Below the pieces are notes generated by a model. That model was not told the DNA's origin, made no database searches, and saw only the letters and a program-made list of their open reading frames with translations. From contig NZ_CP142523.1 in the NCBI RefSeq assembly GCF_036885605.1, forward strand, positions 5,146,001-5,210,000: DNA of 64,000 nt, written 5' to 3'. Within the stretch, counting starts at the first letter, position 1; each line of letters starts with the position of its first letter. The stretch comes from Janthinobacterium sp. TB1-E2. GTDB lineage: Bacteria; Pseudomonadota; Gammaproteobacteria; Burkholderiales; Burkholderiaceae_D. The position numbers and the translations under genes were made by a program. Positions 53,438 through 61,490 of this stretch are shown piece after piece.

Positions 53438-54025
53438 ATGAAAAAATTCTACAGAGTCAGGCGCTGGCTGTTCGCGCCGCTGGTCTACCTGGCCGCCATC
53501 TTCCTGCTGATCGAGGAATGGCTGTGGGCGACCGGGGCACGCATCATGCAGGTGATCGCGCAATTTCCGCCCCTGCATGCGCTCGAAGCGTGGATCAAGC
53601 GCCTGCCGCCGTACTGGGCGCTGGCCATCTTCGTGCTGCCGGCCGTGCTGCTGTTTCCCGTCAAGCTGCTGGCCCTGCTGGCGATCGCGCGCGGCCATGC
53701 GTTTTCCGGCATCGGCGTGATTGTCATCGCCAAGCTGGGCGGCGCGGCCGCCGTCGCGCGCCTGTACAGCCTGACGCGCCCTACCCTGTTGAGTTTGCCA
53801 TGGTTTGCGCACTGGCATGGCCTGTTCATGGAAACCAAGGACCGCTGGATCGCCCGCCTGCGCGCCACGCGTCCATGGCGCCGAGTCAGCCGGCTGTCGG
53901 CCGCGCTGGGCCGCGCCCGCCGTGCCTGGTGGCAGCGCTTGCGCAAAGGTACGCCAGGACGCCATAATTCCCGCCCTGCCCGGGTCCTGCGCCGCTTCGC
54001 CGCCTTCTGGCGCGCCCGCCGCTGA
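53438..54025 (+). CDS. Inner-membrane protein of unknown function with Arg-rich tail
   Basis: The 195-residue protein has a first hydrophobic helix (LFAPLVYLAAIFLLIEEWLW) and a second long one (PYWALAIFVLPAVLLFPVKLLALLAIARG). A third hydrophobic glycine-rich segment (GIGVIVIAKLGGAAAVARLYSL) follows. The last 65 residues are very rich in Arg and Trp (for example RARRAWWQRLRKG) and would bind acidic lipid or nucleic acid. ATG 53438 follows GGAGACGG. Its stop overlaps the start of the next histidine kinase gene (TGATG), so the two are probably translated together. I do not recognise the family. Confidence 0.75.
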   Translation: MKKFYRVRRWLFAPLVYLAAIFLLIEEWLWATGARIMQVIAQFPPLHALEAWIKRLPPYWALAIFVLPAVLLFPVKLLALLAIARGHAFSGIGVIVIAKLGGAAAVARLYSLTRPTLLSLPWFAHWHGLFMETKDRWIARLRATRPWRRVSRLSAALGRARRAWWQRLRKGTPGRHNSRPARVLRRFAAFWRARR

Positions 54026-55545
54026 TGAAGAAAGCCAACTCCATGCACGACACTCCCCGGCTGGCCCCCGCCATGCGCGCGGCGGCGCCGGAAATCTACC
54101 TGTACGACGCGGCCAGCTTGCAATTGCTGGACGCCAACGATGCCGCCTGCGACAACTTGCAGTACGCGCGCAAGGAATTGCTGGCGATGACGCCCTTCAC
54201 GCTGGCGCCGCAGCTCGATGCGCAGCAACTGGCCGCCGTGCTGGCCACCCTGGACGACAGCATCGGCGCGCAAGCCCGGCTGCACGTGCAGCAGCGCCGC
54301 CGCGACGGCAGCCTGTATTCGCTCAGCCTGCAGTTGTCGCGCGCCCACCGCCACGGCCGCGCCCTGCTGCTGGCCGAAGGCGAAGACTTGCGCACGCCGC
54401 AGGCGACGGCCGCCGCGCTGGCGCAGGTGCAGTCGCGCTTCAACGCCATCGTCTCGAATACGCCGGGCCTCGTGTACCAGTTCTGCCTGCATGCGGATGG
54501 ACGGGCGTCCTTTGCCTACCTGAGCGACGGTTGCCAGGCCCTGCTGGGCCTGAGCCCGGCACTGCTGCACGCGCGCCCTGAACTGTTTTACCAGTTGATC
54601 CTCGCCGACGACCGCGCCTCGTATCTGGAATCGATGCAGACGTCAAAGACGGCCTTGTGGAGCTGGAACTGGGAAGGCCGCATCTGGATCGACGCCTGGA
54701 AGGACGTCAAATGGATCAACCTGCGCTCCACGCCGCGCGCGCTGGCCGACGGCACGGTGCAGTGGGAAGGCATCATGACGAACATCACGGAAAGCCGGCT
54801 CGAACAGATCGAAGTGCGCCAGTCGCGCGCCCGTCTGGCCGAGCTGACTGCGCATATCGACAAGGTCAAGGAACACGAACGCACGCGCCTGGCGCGCGAA
54901 CTGCACGATGACCTGGGCGGCAACTTGACGGCGATCAAGATGGCCTTGGCCATGCTGGCGCGCCGCCTGCCACCCGACGATACCCAGCTGCAGGAAAAGG
55001 CCGACTATGTCGACGCCCTGGTCGACCGCAGCATCGACGCCGTGCACCGCATTTCGCTGGACTTGCGCCCGTCCATGCTGGACCTGGGCCTGGTCGCCGC
55101 GCTGGACTGGCAAGTCAAGGAATTCGCGCGCCAGGCAGGCATCGAATGCCAGTTCATTTCGAACCGCCAGCACATCGACCTCGAGCTGGACCAGGCGACG
55201 AGCCTGTTCCGCATCGCCCAGGAGGCGCTGACGAATATCGCCAAGCATGCGCAGGCGAGCAAGGTCAGCGTGCGCCTGGCCCGGCAGCGCCAGCATATCA
55301 GCCTGTCGATCGCCGACAATGGCGTCGGCATGCGCCTGTCCGACCGCGCCAAGCCGCAGTCGTTCGGCATCCGCGGCATGGCCGAACGGGCCAGCGCGCT
55401 GGGCGGTACCCTGAGCCTGATGGATGGGCCGGGCGGCGGCACCATCCTGAGCATAAAAATCCGGCTGACCACCGCGCGAGAGGCGATAATAGCGGCTGCA
55501 GCCAGTGCGCCAGCGCACAGCGGGCCGCCGCCAGACGCGGCCTAG
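54025..55545 (+). CDS. PAS-containing NarL-type sensor histidine kinase
   Basis: The 506-residue kinase has no membrane segment. Two PAS-like domains lie at about 20-125 (EIYLYDAASLQLLDANDAAC) and about 138-265 (LVYQFCLHADGRASFAYLSDGC...VQWEGIMTNITE). A HisKA_3 helix follows with phospho-acceptor His294 in ARELHDDLGGN. The ATP-binding domain is complete, with an N-box (QEALTNIAKHA), a DNGVGM glycine motif and GIRGMAERASALGG. It probably phosphorylates the LuxR-type regulator encoded next. The overlap with the upstream membrane protein gene hints that the latter may be its membrane partner. Confidence 0.93.
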   Translation: MKKANSMHDTPRLAPAMRAAAPEIYLYDAASLQLLDANDAACDNLQYARKELLAMTPFTLAPQLDAQQLAAVLATLDDSIGAQARLHVQQRRRDGSLYSLSLQLSRAHRHGRALLLAEGEDLRTPQATAAALAQVQSRFNAIVSNTPGLVYQFCLHADGRASFAYLSDGCQALLGLSPALLHARPELFYQLILADDRASYLESMQTSKTALWSWNWEGRIWIDAWKDVKWINLRSTPRALADGTVQWEGIMTNITESRLEQIEVRQSRARLAELTAHIDKVKEHERTRLARELHDDLGGNLTAIKMALAMLARRLPPDDTQLQEKADYVDALVDRSIDAVHRISLDLRPSMLDLGLVAALDWQVKEFARQAGIECQFISNRQHIDLELDQATSLFRIAQEALTNIAKHAQASKVSVRLARQRQHISLSIADNGVGMRLSDRAKPQSFGIRGMAERASALGGTLSLMDGPGGGTILSIKIRLTTAREAIIAAAASAPAHSGPPPDAA

Positions 55546-55575
55546 TGGGTGAATCAGATAGGAAACAATGCAGTC

Positions 55576-56223
55576 ATGAAAGAAAAAGCCACCATCCGGG
55601 TATTCATCGCCGACGATCACGCGATCGTGCGCGAAGGCTTGAAGCAAATCCTCGCCGATACCAAGGACATCATCGTGGCCGGCGAAGCCGAAAATGGCCA
55701 CGACGCCATCAAGCTGTTCCGTGGCTCCAAATGCCAGGTGTTGCTGCTCGACATATCCCTGCCCGACCGCAGCGGCATCGAGGTACTCAAGCAGATCAAG
55801 AAGGAAAAGCCGGAACTGGCCGTGCTGATGCTGTCCATGCACCGCGAAGACCAGTACGCCATCCGTTCGCTCAAGGCGGGCGCGGCAGGCTACCTGACGA
55901 AACAGAGCGCGCCGCGCGAGCTGGTCACGGCCATCCGCCAGGTGGCGCAGGGCTTGAAATACATCAGCGCCTCGCTGGCGCAGGAACTGGCCAACACGGT
56001 GGGTGAAGACCACGAAACGGCCTTGCACGACACCTTGTCGGACCGCGAATACCAGACCCTGGTGATGATTGCCTCGGGCAAGGCCGTGGGCGCCATCGCC
56101 GAAGAGCTGAAATTGTCCGTGAAAACCGTCAGCGAATACCGCGCCCGCTTGCTGGTCAAGATGAAACTCAAGAATAGCGCGGAACTGACGCACTACGCGA
56201 TCCGCAACCAGCTGGTGGATTGA
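55576..56223 (+). CDS. LuxR/NarL-family response regulator
   Basis: The 215-residue protein (from ATG 55576) has a receiver domain with acidic pair Asp13/Asp14 and phospho-acceptor Asp59 (LLLDISLPDRSG), and the Lys in YLTKQ. A LuxR-type helix-turn-helix lies at about 150-205 (LSDREYQTLVMIASGKAVGAIAEELKLSVKTVSEYRARL). A GTG at 55549 is an alternative start nine codons upstream. It follows the PAS histidine kinase and is its likely partner. The targets are unknown; the downstream diguanylate cyclase gene, 129 bases later, is one possibility. Confidence 0.92.
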   Translation: MKEKATIRVFIADDHAIVREGLKQILADTKDIIVAGEAENGHDAIKLFRGSKCQVLLLDISLPDRSGIEVLKQIKKEKPELAVLMLSMHREDQYAIRSLKAGAAGYLTKQSAPRELVTAIRQVAQGLKYISASLAQELANTVGEDHETALHDTLSDREYQTLVMIASGKAVGAIAEELKLSVKTVSEYRARLLVKMKLKNSAELTHYAIRNQLVD

Positions 56224-56352
56224 CGGCAAAGCGGCATGCCCGCTGGCATCGGGCGAATTGACAGGACTTCTCCTTGCTTCTCGCACAATAAGTTCTTTGC
56301 CAACTCGCATATCATGGGGATAATGAGAAATATCTGAAAAGGCTGTGCCTAC

Positions 56353-57993
56353 ATGTCCAGTAAATTGCCATCTTCACCAGCAAGCGCTCCCGCTGGCGCC
56401 ACGAATACCGCCGCCGCGGCGATGAACCCGGCCGATATCGCCCGCGAAGCGTTTCGCCGCCTGGCCACGCGCCGCATCGCCCCCACGCCGAGCGCCTACC
56501 GCGATATCTACAATGAAATCGCCGGCATCAGCGAACCGGCGGACAGCCCTGCGGCGCCTGGTGCCGTGCTGGCCGCCAGCGCACCGACGGAGAGCGGCGC
56601 GGAAAACGTCCTGACGCAATTTGCCGCCAAGATGAGCGAATCGGCGGGCGAACTGGGCGACTTTGGCAAGCGTTTCCAGCGCGCACTGAAAGCGCGCGAC
56701 TGGGACAGCTATGCGCGCACCCTGGCGCAGCTGGCGGAGAAACAGGTCAAGAAAGGCGGCGGCATCGAATTGCCGCCCTTGCCGGACGGCGAACAGACGC
56801 GCACCCTGCGTGAATTGCTCAGCCGTACCTTGGGCTTTGCCGTCGCCACCTTGCTGACGGGCACGCCCGCGCTGGTGGAAGAGGCCGAATCGCTGGGCGC
56901 GGCCATCAAGCAAGCCCATACGGAAGAAGCGCTGAACGAAGCGGCCCTGCGCCTGAAACAGCTGTGCTACCAGATCGAATTGAAAAGCGGCGACACGGCC
57001 GAGCAGCAGGAATTGCTGCTGCGCCTGTTCAAGCTGCTGCTCGACAACGTCAGCCAGTTGCTCGACGACGACAGCTGGCTACGCGGCCAGGTCGATGCCG
57101 TGCAAAACCTGATCGCTGGCCCGCTCGACCAGCGCGCGCTGGAAGACGCCACGCGCAGCCTGAAGGAAGTCATCTACAAGCAAAGCCAGCTCAAGCACAG
57201 CCTGTCCGACGTCAAGCTGACGGTCAAGAACATGATGATGACCTTCATCGACCGCCTGGGCCAAGTGGCGGCCAGTACGGGCGACTTCCATGAAAAGATC
57301 GGCGGCTATTCGGAAAAGATCAGCCAGGCGGAAAATATCAGCGAACTGAACAGCGTTCTCGACGAAGTCCTGCGCGAAACGCGCATGGTGCAGAACGAGG
57401 CCTTGCGCGCACGTGACAAGATGGTACTGGCGCGCCAGGAAGTGCAGGATGCCGAGCAACGCATCCACACCCTGGAAGCGAAACTCCAGCATATGAGCGA
57501 ACTGGTGCGGGAAGATCAGCTGACGGGCAGCCTGAACCGCCGTGGCCTGGACGACGTGTTCGAACGCGAGACGGCCCGTTCCGACCGCCGCGGCACGCCG
57601 CTGTGCATCGCCATGCTGGACCTCGACGACTTCAAGCGCCTGAACGATACCTACGGCCACCTGGCCGGAGATGCCGCCTTGAAACACCTGGTGAAGATCG
57701 TCAAGGAAACCCTGCGCTCGATGGACGTCATCGCCCGCTTCGGCGGCGAGGAATTCCTCATCCTGCTGCCGGAAACCACGGTCGAGGCCGCCTCATCGAC
57801 GATGACGCGCCTGCAGCGCGAGCTGACCCGGCATTTCTTCCTGCACGACAACGAAAAGGTCTTGATCACCTTCTCCGCCGGCGTCGCCCTGCGCCTGCCC
57901 AACGAAGACCAGGCCGAGCTGGTCAAGCGCGCCGACCGCGCCATGTACCAGGCCAAGCAGACGGGCAAGAACCGGGTGGTGGTGGCGGAGTGA
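56353..57993 (+). CDS. Diguanylate cyclase with long helical N-terminus
   Basis: The 546-residue protein makes cyclic di-GMP. Its first 370 residues contain no named sensor domain; they are mostly helical, with coiled-coil patterns (about 330-380), and no membrane segment. The GGDEF domain starts near DQLTGSLNRRGLDDVF. It has LDLDDFKRLNDTYGHLAGD and the active site ARFGGEEF, with an I-site RSMD five residues before GGEEF. I recall similar N-termini in other betaproteobacterial cyclases. The gap before it contains no clear promoter. It follows a two-component pair that may control it. Confidence 0.92.
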   Translation: MSSKLPSSPASAPAGATNTAAAAMNPADIAREAFRRLATRRIAPTPSAYRDIYNEIAGISEPADSPAAPGAVLAASAPTESGAENVLTQFAAKMSESAGELGDFGKRFQRALKARDWDSYARTLAQLAEKQVKKGGGIELPPLPDGEQTRTLRELLSRTLGFAVATLLTGTPALVEEAESLGAAIKQAHTEEALNEAALRLKQLCYQIELKSGDTAEQQELLLRLFKLLLDNVSQLLDDDSWLRGQVDAVQNLIAGPLDQRALEDATRSLKEVIYKQSQLKHSLSDVKLTVKNMMMTFIDRLGQVAASTGDFHEKIGGYSEKISQAENISELNSVLDEVLRETRMVQNEALRARDKMVLARQEVQDAEQRIHTLEAKLQHMSELVREDQLTGSLNRRGLDDVFERETARSDRRGTPLCIAMLDLDDFKRLNDTYGHLAGDAALKHLVKIVKETLRSMDVIARFGGEEFLILLPETTVEAASSTMTRLQRELTRHFFLHDNEKVLITFSAGVALRLPNEDQAELVKRADRAMYQAKQTGKNRVVVAE

Positions 57994-58052
57994 ACCAATT
58001 AACTCCGTTAGTGCCGCGGCAGCGGCACCTTCTCATCATTGACTGACAATAA

Positions 58053-58742
58053 CTAACCGCGCTGACGGCTACGCCACGAACCACGCGCCTGAGAGAAAAT
58101 GGTTTTCCGCGAGAGCAATGTTAACAGCCCCATTAACATCATCGCATATGTTGATGGTTCCGGGACCGCCGATGTTAACGTTACATTCAGGGACTTCTTC
58201 TCGTCAAAATAGGTAAAATCATCCGCTATTCGCCCTTCATTCTTCGACATGATCACAAAGCTCATCGCTCCGGCATTTTTTTGATACTGCTGATTGGCAA
58301 AGTCAGTCATATCGATATATATGGTGGAATTGATGCCGGCCTTGATTTTTCCCAGCGATGCAGTGTAATCGATAACCGGCGTTCTACCACGGGTGAGCGT
58401 ACCGCCATCCCAGTCATTTGACATAGCCCATATTTGCAGGGGAGCTCCATTCATATAGCTCTGCCTTGGTGAGTACGATATCTCGAACAGTGCAGATGTC
58501 ACGGAATTTCCGGCAACATATGCAGGCAAGCTGAACTTTTCATACATCCTGGCTACGCCGCCATTAAACACGTTCCCCGCATAAATTCCACTATAAAAAT
58601 AGGTGTTACCGTTACGTCCATTGCCGTAGACCGAAATATCTTCCATAGGAGCAATAACAACTGCTTTCGCAAAACTTTGCTGTGCATAGGATGCAATCCC
58701 CAACAATAACAGCACAGAAAAAATAATCCTCTTACATGTCAT
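58053..58742 (-). CDS. PEP-CTERM exported protein
   Basis: PEP-CTERM proteins are exported, cut by an exosortase and sorted to the surface or matrix. The 229-residue product has a signal peptide (RIIFSVLLLLGIASYAQQSFA) and a C-terminal VPEPSTYAMMLMGLLTLLSRK, which is the PEP motif plus membrane helix plus basic residues. About 17 more residues (ending GSWRSRQRG) follow the basic cluster, longer than usual. ATG 58742 is preceded by AAGGAAG; an in-frame ATG at 58805 would come before the signal peptide. No exosortase gene is in the window. The gene is clearly AT-richer than its neighbours. Confidence 0.85.
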   Translation of the reverse strand: MTCKRIIFSVLLLLGIASYAQQSFAKAVVIAPMEDISVYGNGRNGNTYFYSGIYAGNVFNGGVARMYEKFSLPAYVAGNSVTSALFEISYSPRQSYMNGAPLQIWAMSNDWDGGTLTRGRTPVIDYTASLGKIKAGINSTIYIDMTDFANQQYQKNAGAMSFVIMSKNEGRIADDFTYFDEKKSLNVTLTSAVPEPSTYAMMLMGLLTLLSRKTIFSQARGSWRSRQRG

Positions 58743-59322
58743 ACCAGCTTCCTTCCCTTGACTATACCGAAACACATCACCTATAAGATGAAAAATTGAA
58801 CCCAATAATGCTTAACGCCTTTAAAAGCAATAGGCCACGTCAATAACAATAAAAACACAACAATAATGCAAAAAATATAATTTTAAAATAATCAAAATCA
58901 AGAATACTAAAATTAGGTGGGAGAACCGATAAATTGGATAGTAGCTGAGGCCCGAACAAGAACAATTCCTACCCTGTCTTGAAACAGGTACGCTGTAACC
59001 GTAGGAAGCTGGCATCCTTAACATTGACACCAAAAAATGTCTCATTCACAACACCTCAAGAGATATCATTTGCTCATGGCCCTCGCCTGCCCAACAAAAT
59101 AAAATTATTTTCACCCTAAAGTTTCCAAAAAGCATGTCGTCTAGCGCGCGGCCTGCGACAAACTGAAGGGCTAAAAATTAAAATTTAAAGCACTTTTCGC
59201 CATAAATTTTCCCGCAGAGCAACCGTTACCCTAAACAACAGCGGCTTGATTGTCCCGGAACAGCGGGGCAGGCCAAAGTGACTAGCACATAGCGCAATGT
59301 AGTACCTGTCTGGAGAATTAAC
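58743..59322. other. AT-rich intergenic region upstream of flagellin
   Basis: This 580-base region has no supported gene; the small - strand frame at 58821-59045 shows no ribosome binding site or recognisable product. Base composition is AT-rich, especially 58800-58920 and 59090-59220. It holds a candidate flagellar promoter near its end and an untranslated leader with AGAATTAAC before the fliC ATG. Confidence 0.55.
59179..59205 (+). promoter_or_regulatory. Candidate sigma-28 promoter of fliC
   Basis: TAAA (59179-59182) and GCCATAA (59199-59205) are separated by 16 bases, close to the flagellar TAAA-N15-GCCGATAA pattern but lacking one G. It would give a leader of about 110 bases before fliC. 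Confidence 0.4.
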
Positions 59323-60807
59323 ATGGCTGCAGTAATTAACACCAACATCGCTTCCCTGAACTCGCAACGCAACCTGGGCTCCTCGCAAGCATCCCTGAGC
59401 ACCTCGCTGCAACGCTTGTCCTCTGGCTTGCGCATCAACAGCGCCAAGGATGATGCTGCTGGTCTGGCGATTTCCGACCGTATGACGTCGCAAATCCGCG
59501 GCATGACCCAAGCAACCCGCAATGCAAACGACGGCGTCTCGCTGGCCCAAACGGCCGAAGGTGCACTGTCGAGCTCGGGCGACATCCTGCAACGTATCCG
59601 CGAACTGGCCGTACAGTCGTCGAACTCGACCAACTCGTCGAGCGACCGCCAGGCGCTGCAAACCGAGGTGACGCAGCTGAACTCGGAACTGAACCGTATC
59701 GCCACGACCACCTCGTTCAACGGCCAGGCACTGCTCGATGGCACCATGGGTACGGCCAACTTCCAGGTCGGCGCCGATGCGAACCAGCTGATTTCCGCCA
59801 ACGGCGCGAACTTCCTGACGAACACATATGGCAACAACCGCGTTGAAAACAACGCTGTTGCAGCCAAACTGACCACGACCAACGTCGTTGCAGCCAAAGA
59901 TGTCACCGTCAACGGCAAGCTGGGTACCGACAAGTACACCACCGTTGCAGGCGACACCGCCAAGTCGATCGCTGCCGCATTGAATGCCAAAACGGCAAGC
60001 ACCGGCGTCACCGCCACGGCAAAAACCGAAGCCAACCTGGGCTTGGGTGCGGAATCGTACTCGTTCAAATTGAACGGCGATAATTCTGCACCTGCTGATG
60101 CCGTGACTGTTTCGTTCACCGTCACCGGCGCCGCCAACCAGGCGGCCGACTTTGCCGCCGGCATCAACGCGATCAATGCACAAACCGCCAAAACGGGCAT
60201 CACGGCAAGTTTTGACGCCAAAAATCCTGGCATCAAGCTGAGTAATGCCAATGGTGCCGACATCCAGGTGACGAATGGCGCCACGGCTGCTGTCAAGCTG
60301 GACGTCAAAACCTACAACTTGGATAACACGTTGTCGGCGGCTGCTGATACCAAAGGTGCAGCTGCAGTTGGTATCGCCAACGGCAGCGTGACGTTCGATT
60401 CGGACAGCAGCTTCTCCGTGACCGATGCGGGTTCCGGCCTGGGCCTGGGTGCGGCGGCCGCTGGAACCACGAATGCTGGTTCGCAGCTGAAATCGGTTGC
60501 ATCGCTGGACGTCACGACGTTTGCGGGCGCGCAATTGGCCCTGAAGATCACCGATGCGGCACTGTCGACGGTCAACAGCCAACGCGCCCAGTACGGTGCT
60601 TTGCAATCGCGCTTCTCCTCGGCGATTTCGAACCTGCAATCGACGACGGAAAACCTGTCCGCATCGCGCAGCCGCATCGTCGATACCGACTTCGCAGCAG
60701 AAACGGCCAGCCTGACCCGCGGCCAGATCCTGCAACAAGCTGGTACCGCCATGCTGGCGCAAGCAAACTCGCTGCCTAACGGCGTGCTGAGCCTGCTGCG
60801 CGGCTAA
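59323..60807 (+). CDS. fliC: Flagellin
   Basis: This is the subunit of the flagellar filament. The 494-residue protein has the conserved N-terminal D0/D1 region ([18 protein letters not shown]...[19 protein letters not shown], about 1-140). The variable centre (about 165-400) is rich in Ala, Thr and Asn and contains a flagellin IN-type motif ([20 protein letters not shown]). The conserved C-terminal D1/D0 region (about 405-494) ends [10 protein letters not shown]. There is no signal peptide, as expected for export through the flagellar apparatus. A strong terminator follows, then flaG and fliD. Confidence 0.97.
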   Translation: MAAVINTNIASLNSQRNLGSSQASLSTSLQRLSSGLRINSAKDDAAGLAISDRMTSQIRGMTQATRNANDGVSLAQTAEGALSSSGDILQRIRELAVQSSNSTNSSSDRQALQTEVTQLNSELNRIATTTSFNGQALLDGTMGTANFQVGADANQLISANGANFLTNTYGNNRVENNAVAAKLTTTNVVAAKDVTVNGKLGTDKYTTVAGDTAKSIAAALNAKTASTGVTATAKTEANLGLGAESYSFKLNGDNSAPADAVTVSFTVTGAANQAADFAAGINAINAQTAKTGITASFDAKNPGIKLSNANGADIQVTNGATAAVKLDVKTYNLDNTLSAAADTKGAAAVGIANGSVTFDSDSSFSVTDAGSGLGLGAAAAGTTNAGSQLKSVASLDVTTFAGAQLALKITDAALSTVNSQRAQYGALQSRFSSAISNLQSTTENLSASRSRIVDTDFAAETASLTRGQILQQAGTAMLAQANSLPNGVLSLLRG

Positions 60808-60842
60808 TCTTCGATTAGTCTCGTCACATCGCCAGACCCAGG

Positions 60843-60876
60843 TTCCCCTGCCGGATTTTTTCGGCAGGGGAATTTT
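60843..60876 (+). terminator. Terminator after fliC
   Basis: TTCCCCTGCCG (60843-60853) and CGGCAGGGGAA (60862-60872) are perfect 11-base arms around GATTTTTT, followed by TTTT. It should give high fliC transcript relative to flaG and fliD. Confidence 0.9.
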
Positions 60877-60891
60877 CACTAGGAGAGCACC

Positions 60892-61257
60892 ATGACTATA
60901 GACACGATATCAGCCGCCTCGGCCAGCCGGATCGAGAAGAGTTACACTCCGGCAGACATCGCGCCGGCACGTGCCGCGGCATCTCGCAGCACCACTGACG
61001 CCGTGACAACGCAGCAAAATGAGCAGGAACCCAGCCGCGCCCAATTGGACCAGGCGGTATCGGAACTGAACCAGTCGTCACAAATCAAGACCCAGGGCCT
61101 GGAATTTTCCGTCGATGAGGACAGCCAGCGCACAGTCGTCATGGTGATCGACCAGGAAACCAAGGAAGTCTTGCGGCAGATCCCGACCAAGGAAGCCCTG
61201 GCGCTGGCCAAGGCCTTTGAGTCAGCCAAAGGCGCGCTCATCAGCCAAAGCGCCTGA
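60892..61257 (+). CDS. flaG: FlaG family flagellar protein
   Basis: FlaG proteins affect filament length. The 121-residue protein has a polar, disordered N-terminal half and the FlaG domain at about 50-118 (LEFSVDEDSQRTVVMVIDQETKEVLRQIPTKEALALA). AGGAGAGC lies before the ATG. It is located between fliC and fliD, the usual order, and probably depends on read-through from the fliC promoter, since no separate promoter is seen in the 84-base gap. Confidence 0.9.
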   Translation: MTIDTISAASASRIEKSYTPADIAPARAAASRSTTDAVTTQQNEQEPSRAQLDQAVSELNQSSQIKTQGLEFSVDEDSQRTVVMVIDQETKEVLRQIPTKEALALAKAFESAKGALISQSA

Positions 61258-61430
61258 CGGATGCCATGCAAAACCGTCCGCGCTGCCATGTTTCGCCATG
61301 CATCAGCACGACACCGGGGTCCGCCAGCCAGCCTGCCGGCCCCCGTATTCTTATTACCACAAGAGCAACCCTTTACGCACACCAGGCCGCTTTTTTCCCC
61401 GAAATGAAAACAGCGCGGTAAATCCCCCTC

Positions 61431-61457
61431 TCAAGTCCTGATTGATTCTGCCGATAA
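61431..61457 (+). promoter_or_regulatory. Sigma-28 (FliA) promoter of fliD
   Basis: TCAAGTCC (61431-61438) and GCCGATAA (61450-61457) are separated by 11 bases, matching the FliA consensus TAAAGTTT-N11-GCCGATAA with a perfect -10 element. It lies 33 bases before the fliD start codon, inside the 233-base flaG-fliD gap. Confidence 0.78.
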
Positions 61458-61490
61458 CAGCTTATATTAGTGTTTTCCTAGGAGCATGCA

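Noticed and set aside
58908-58932. TAAA...ACCGATAA resembling a sigma-28 promoter
   Set aside because: The spacing is 13 instead of 15 bases and it lies about 390 bases before fliC; the site at 59179 is closer and at least as plausible.
58821-59045. 74-codon - strand frame upstream of flagellin
   Set aside because: It lies in AT-rich sequence with no start signal or recognisable product beyond a chance hydrophobic run.
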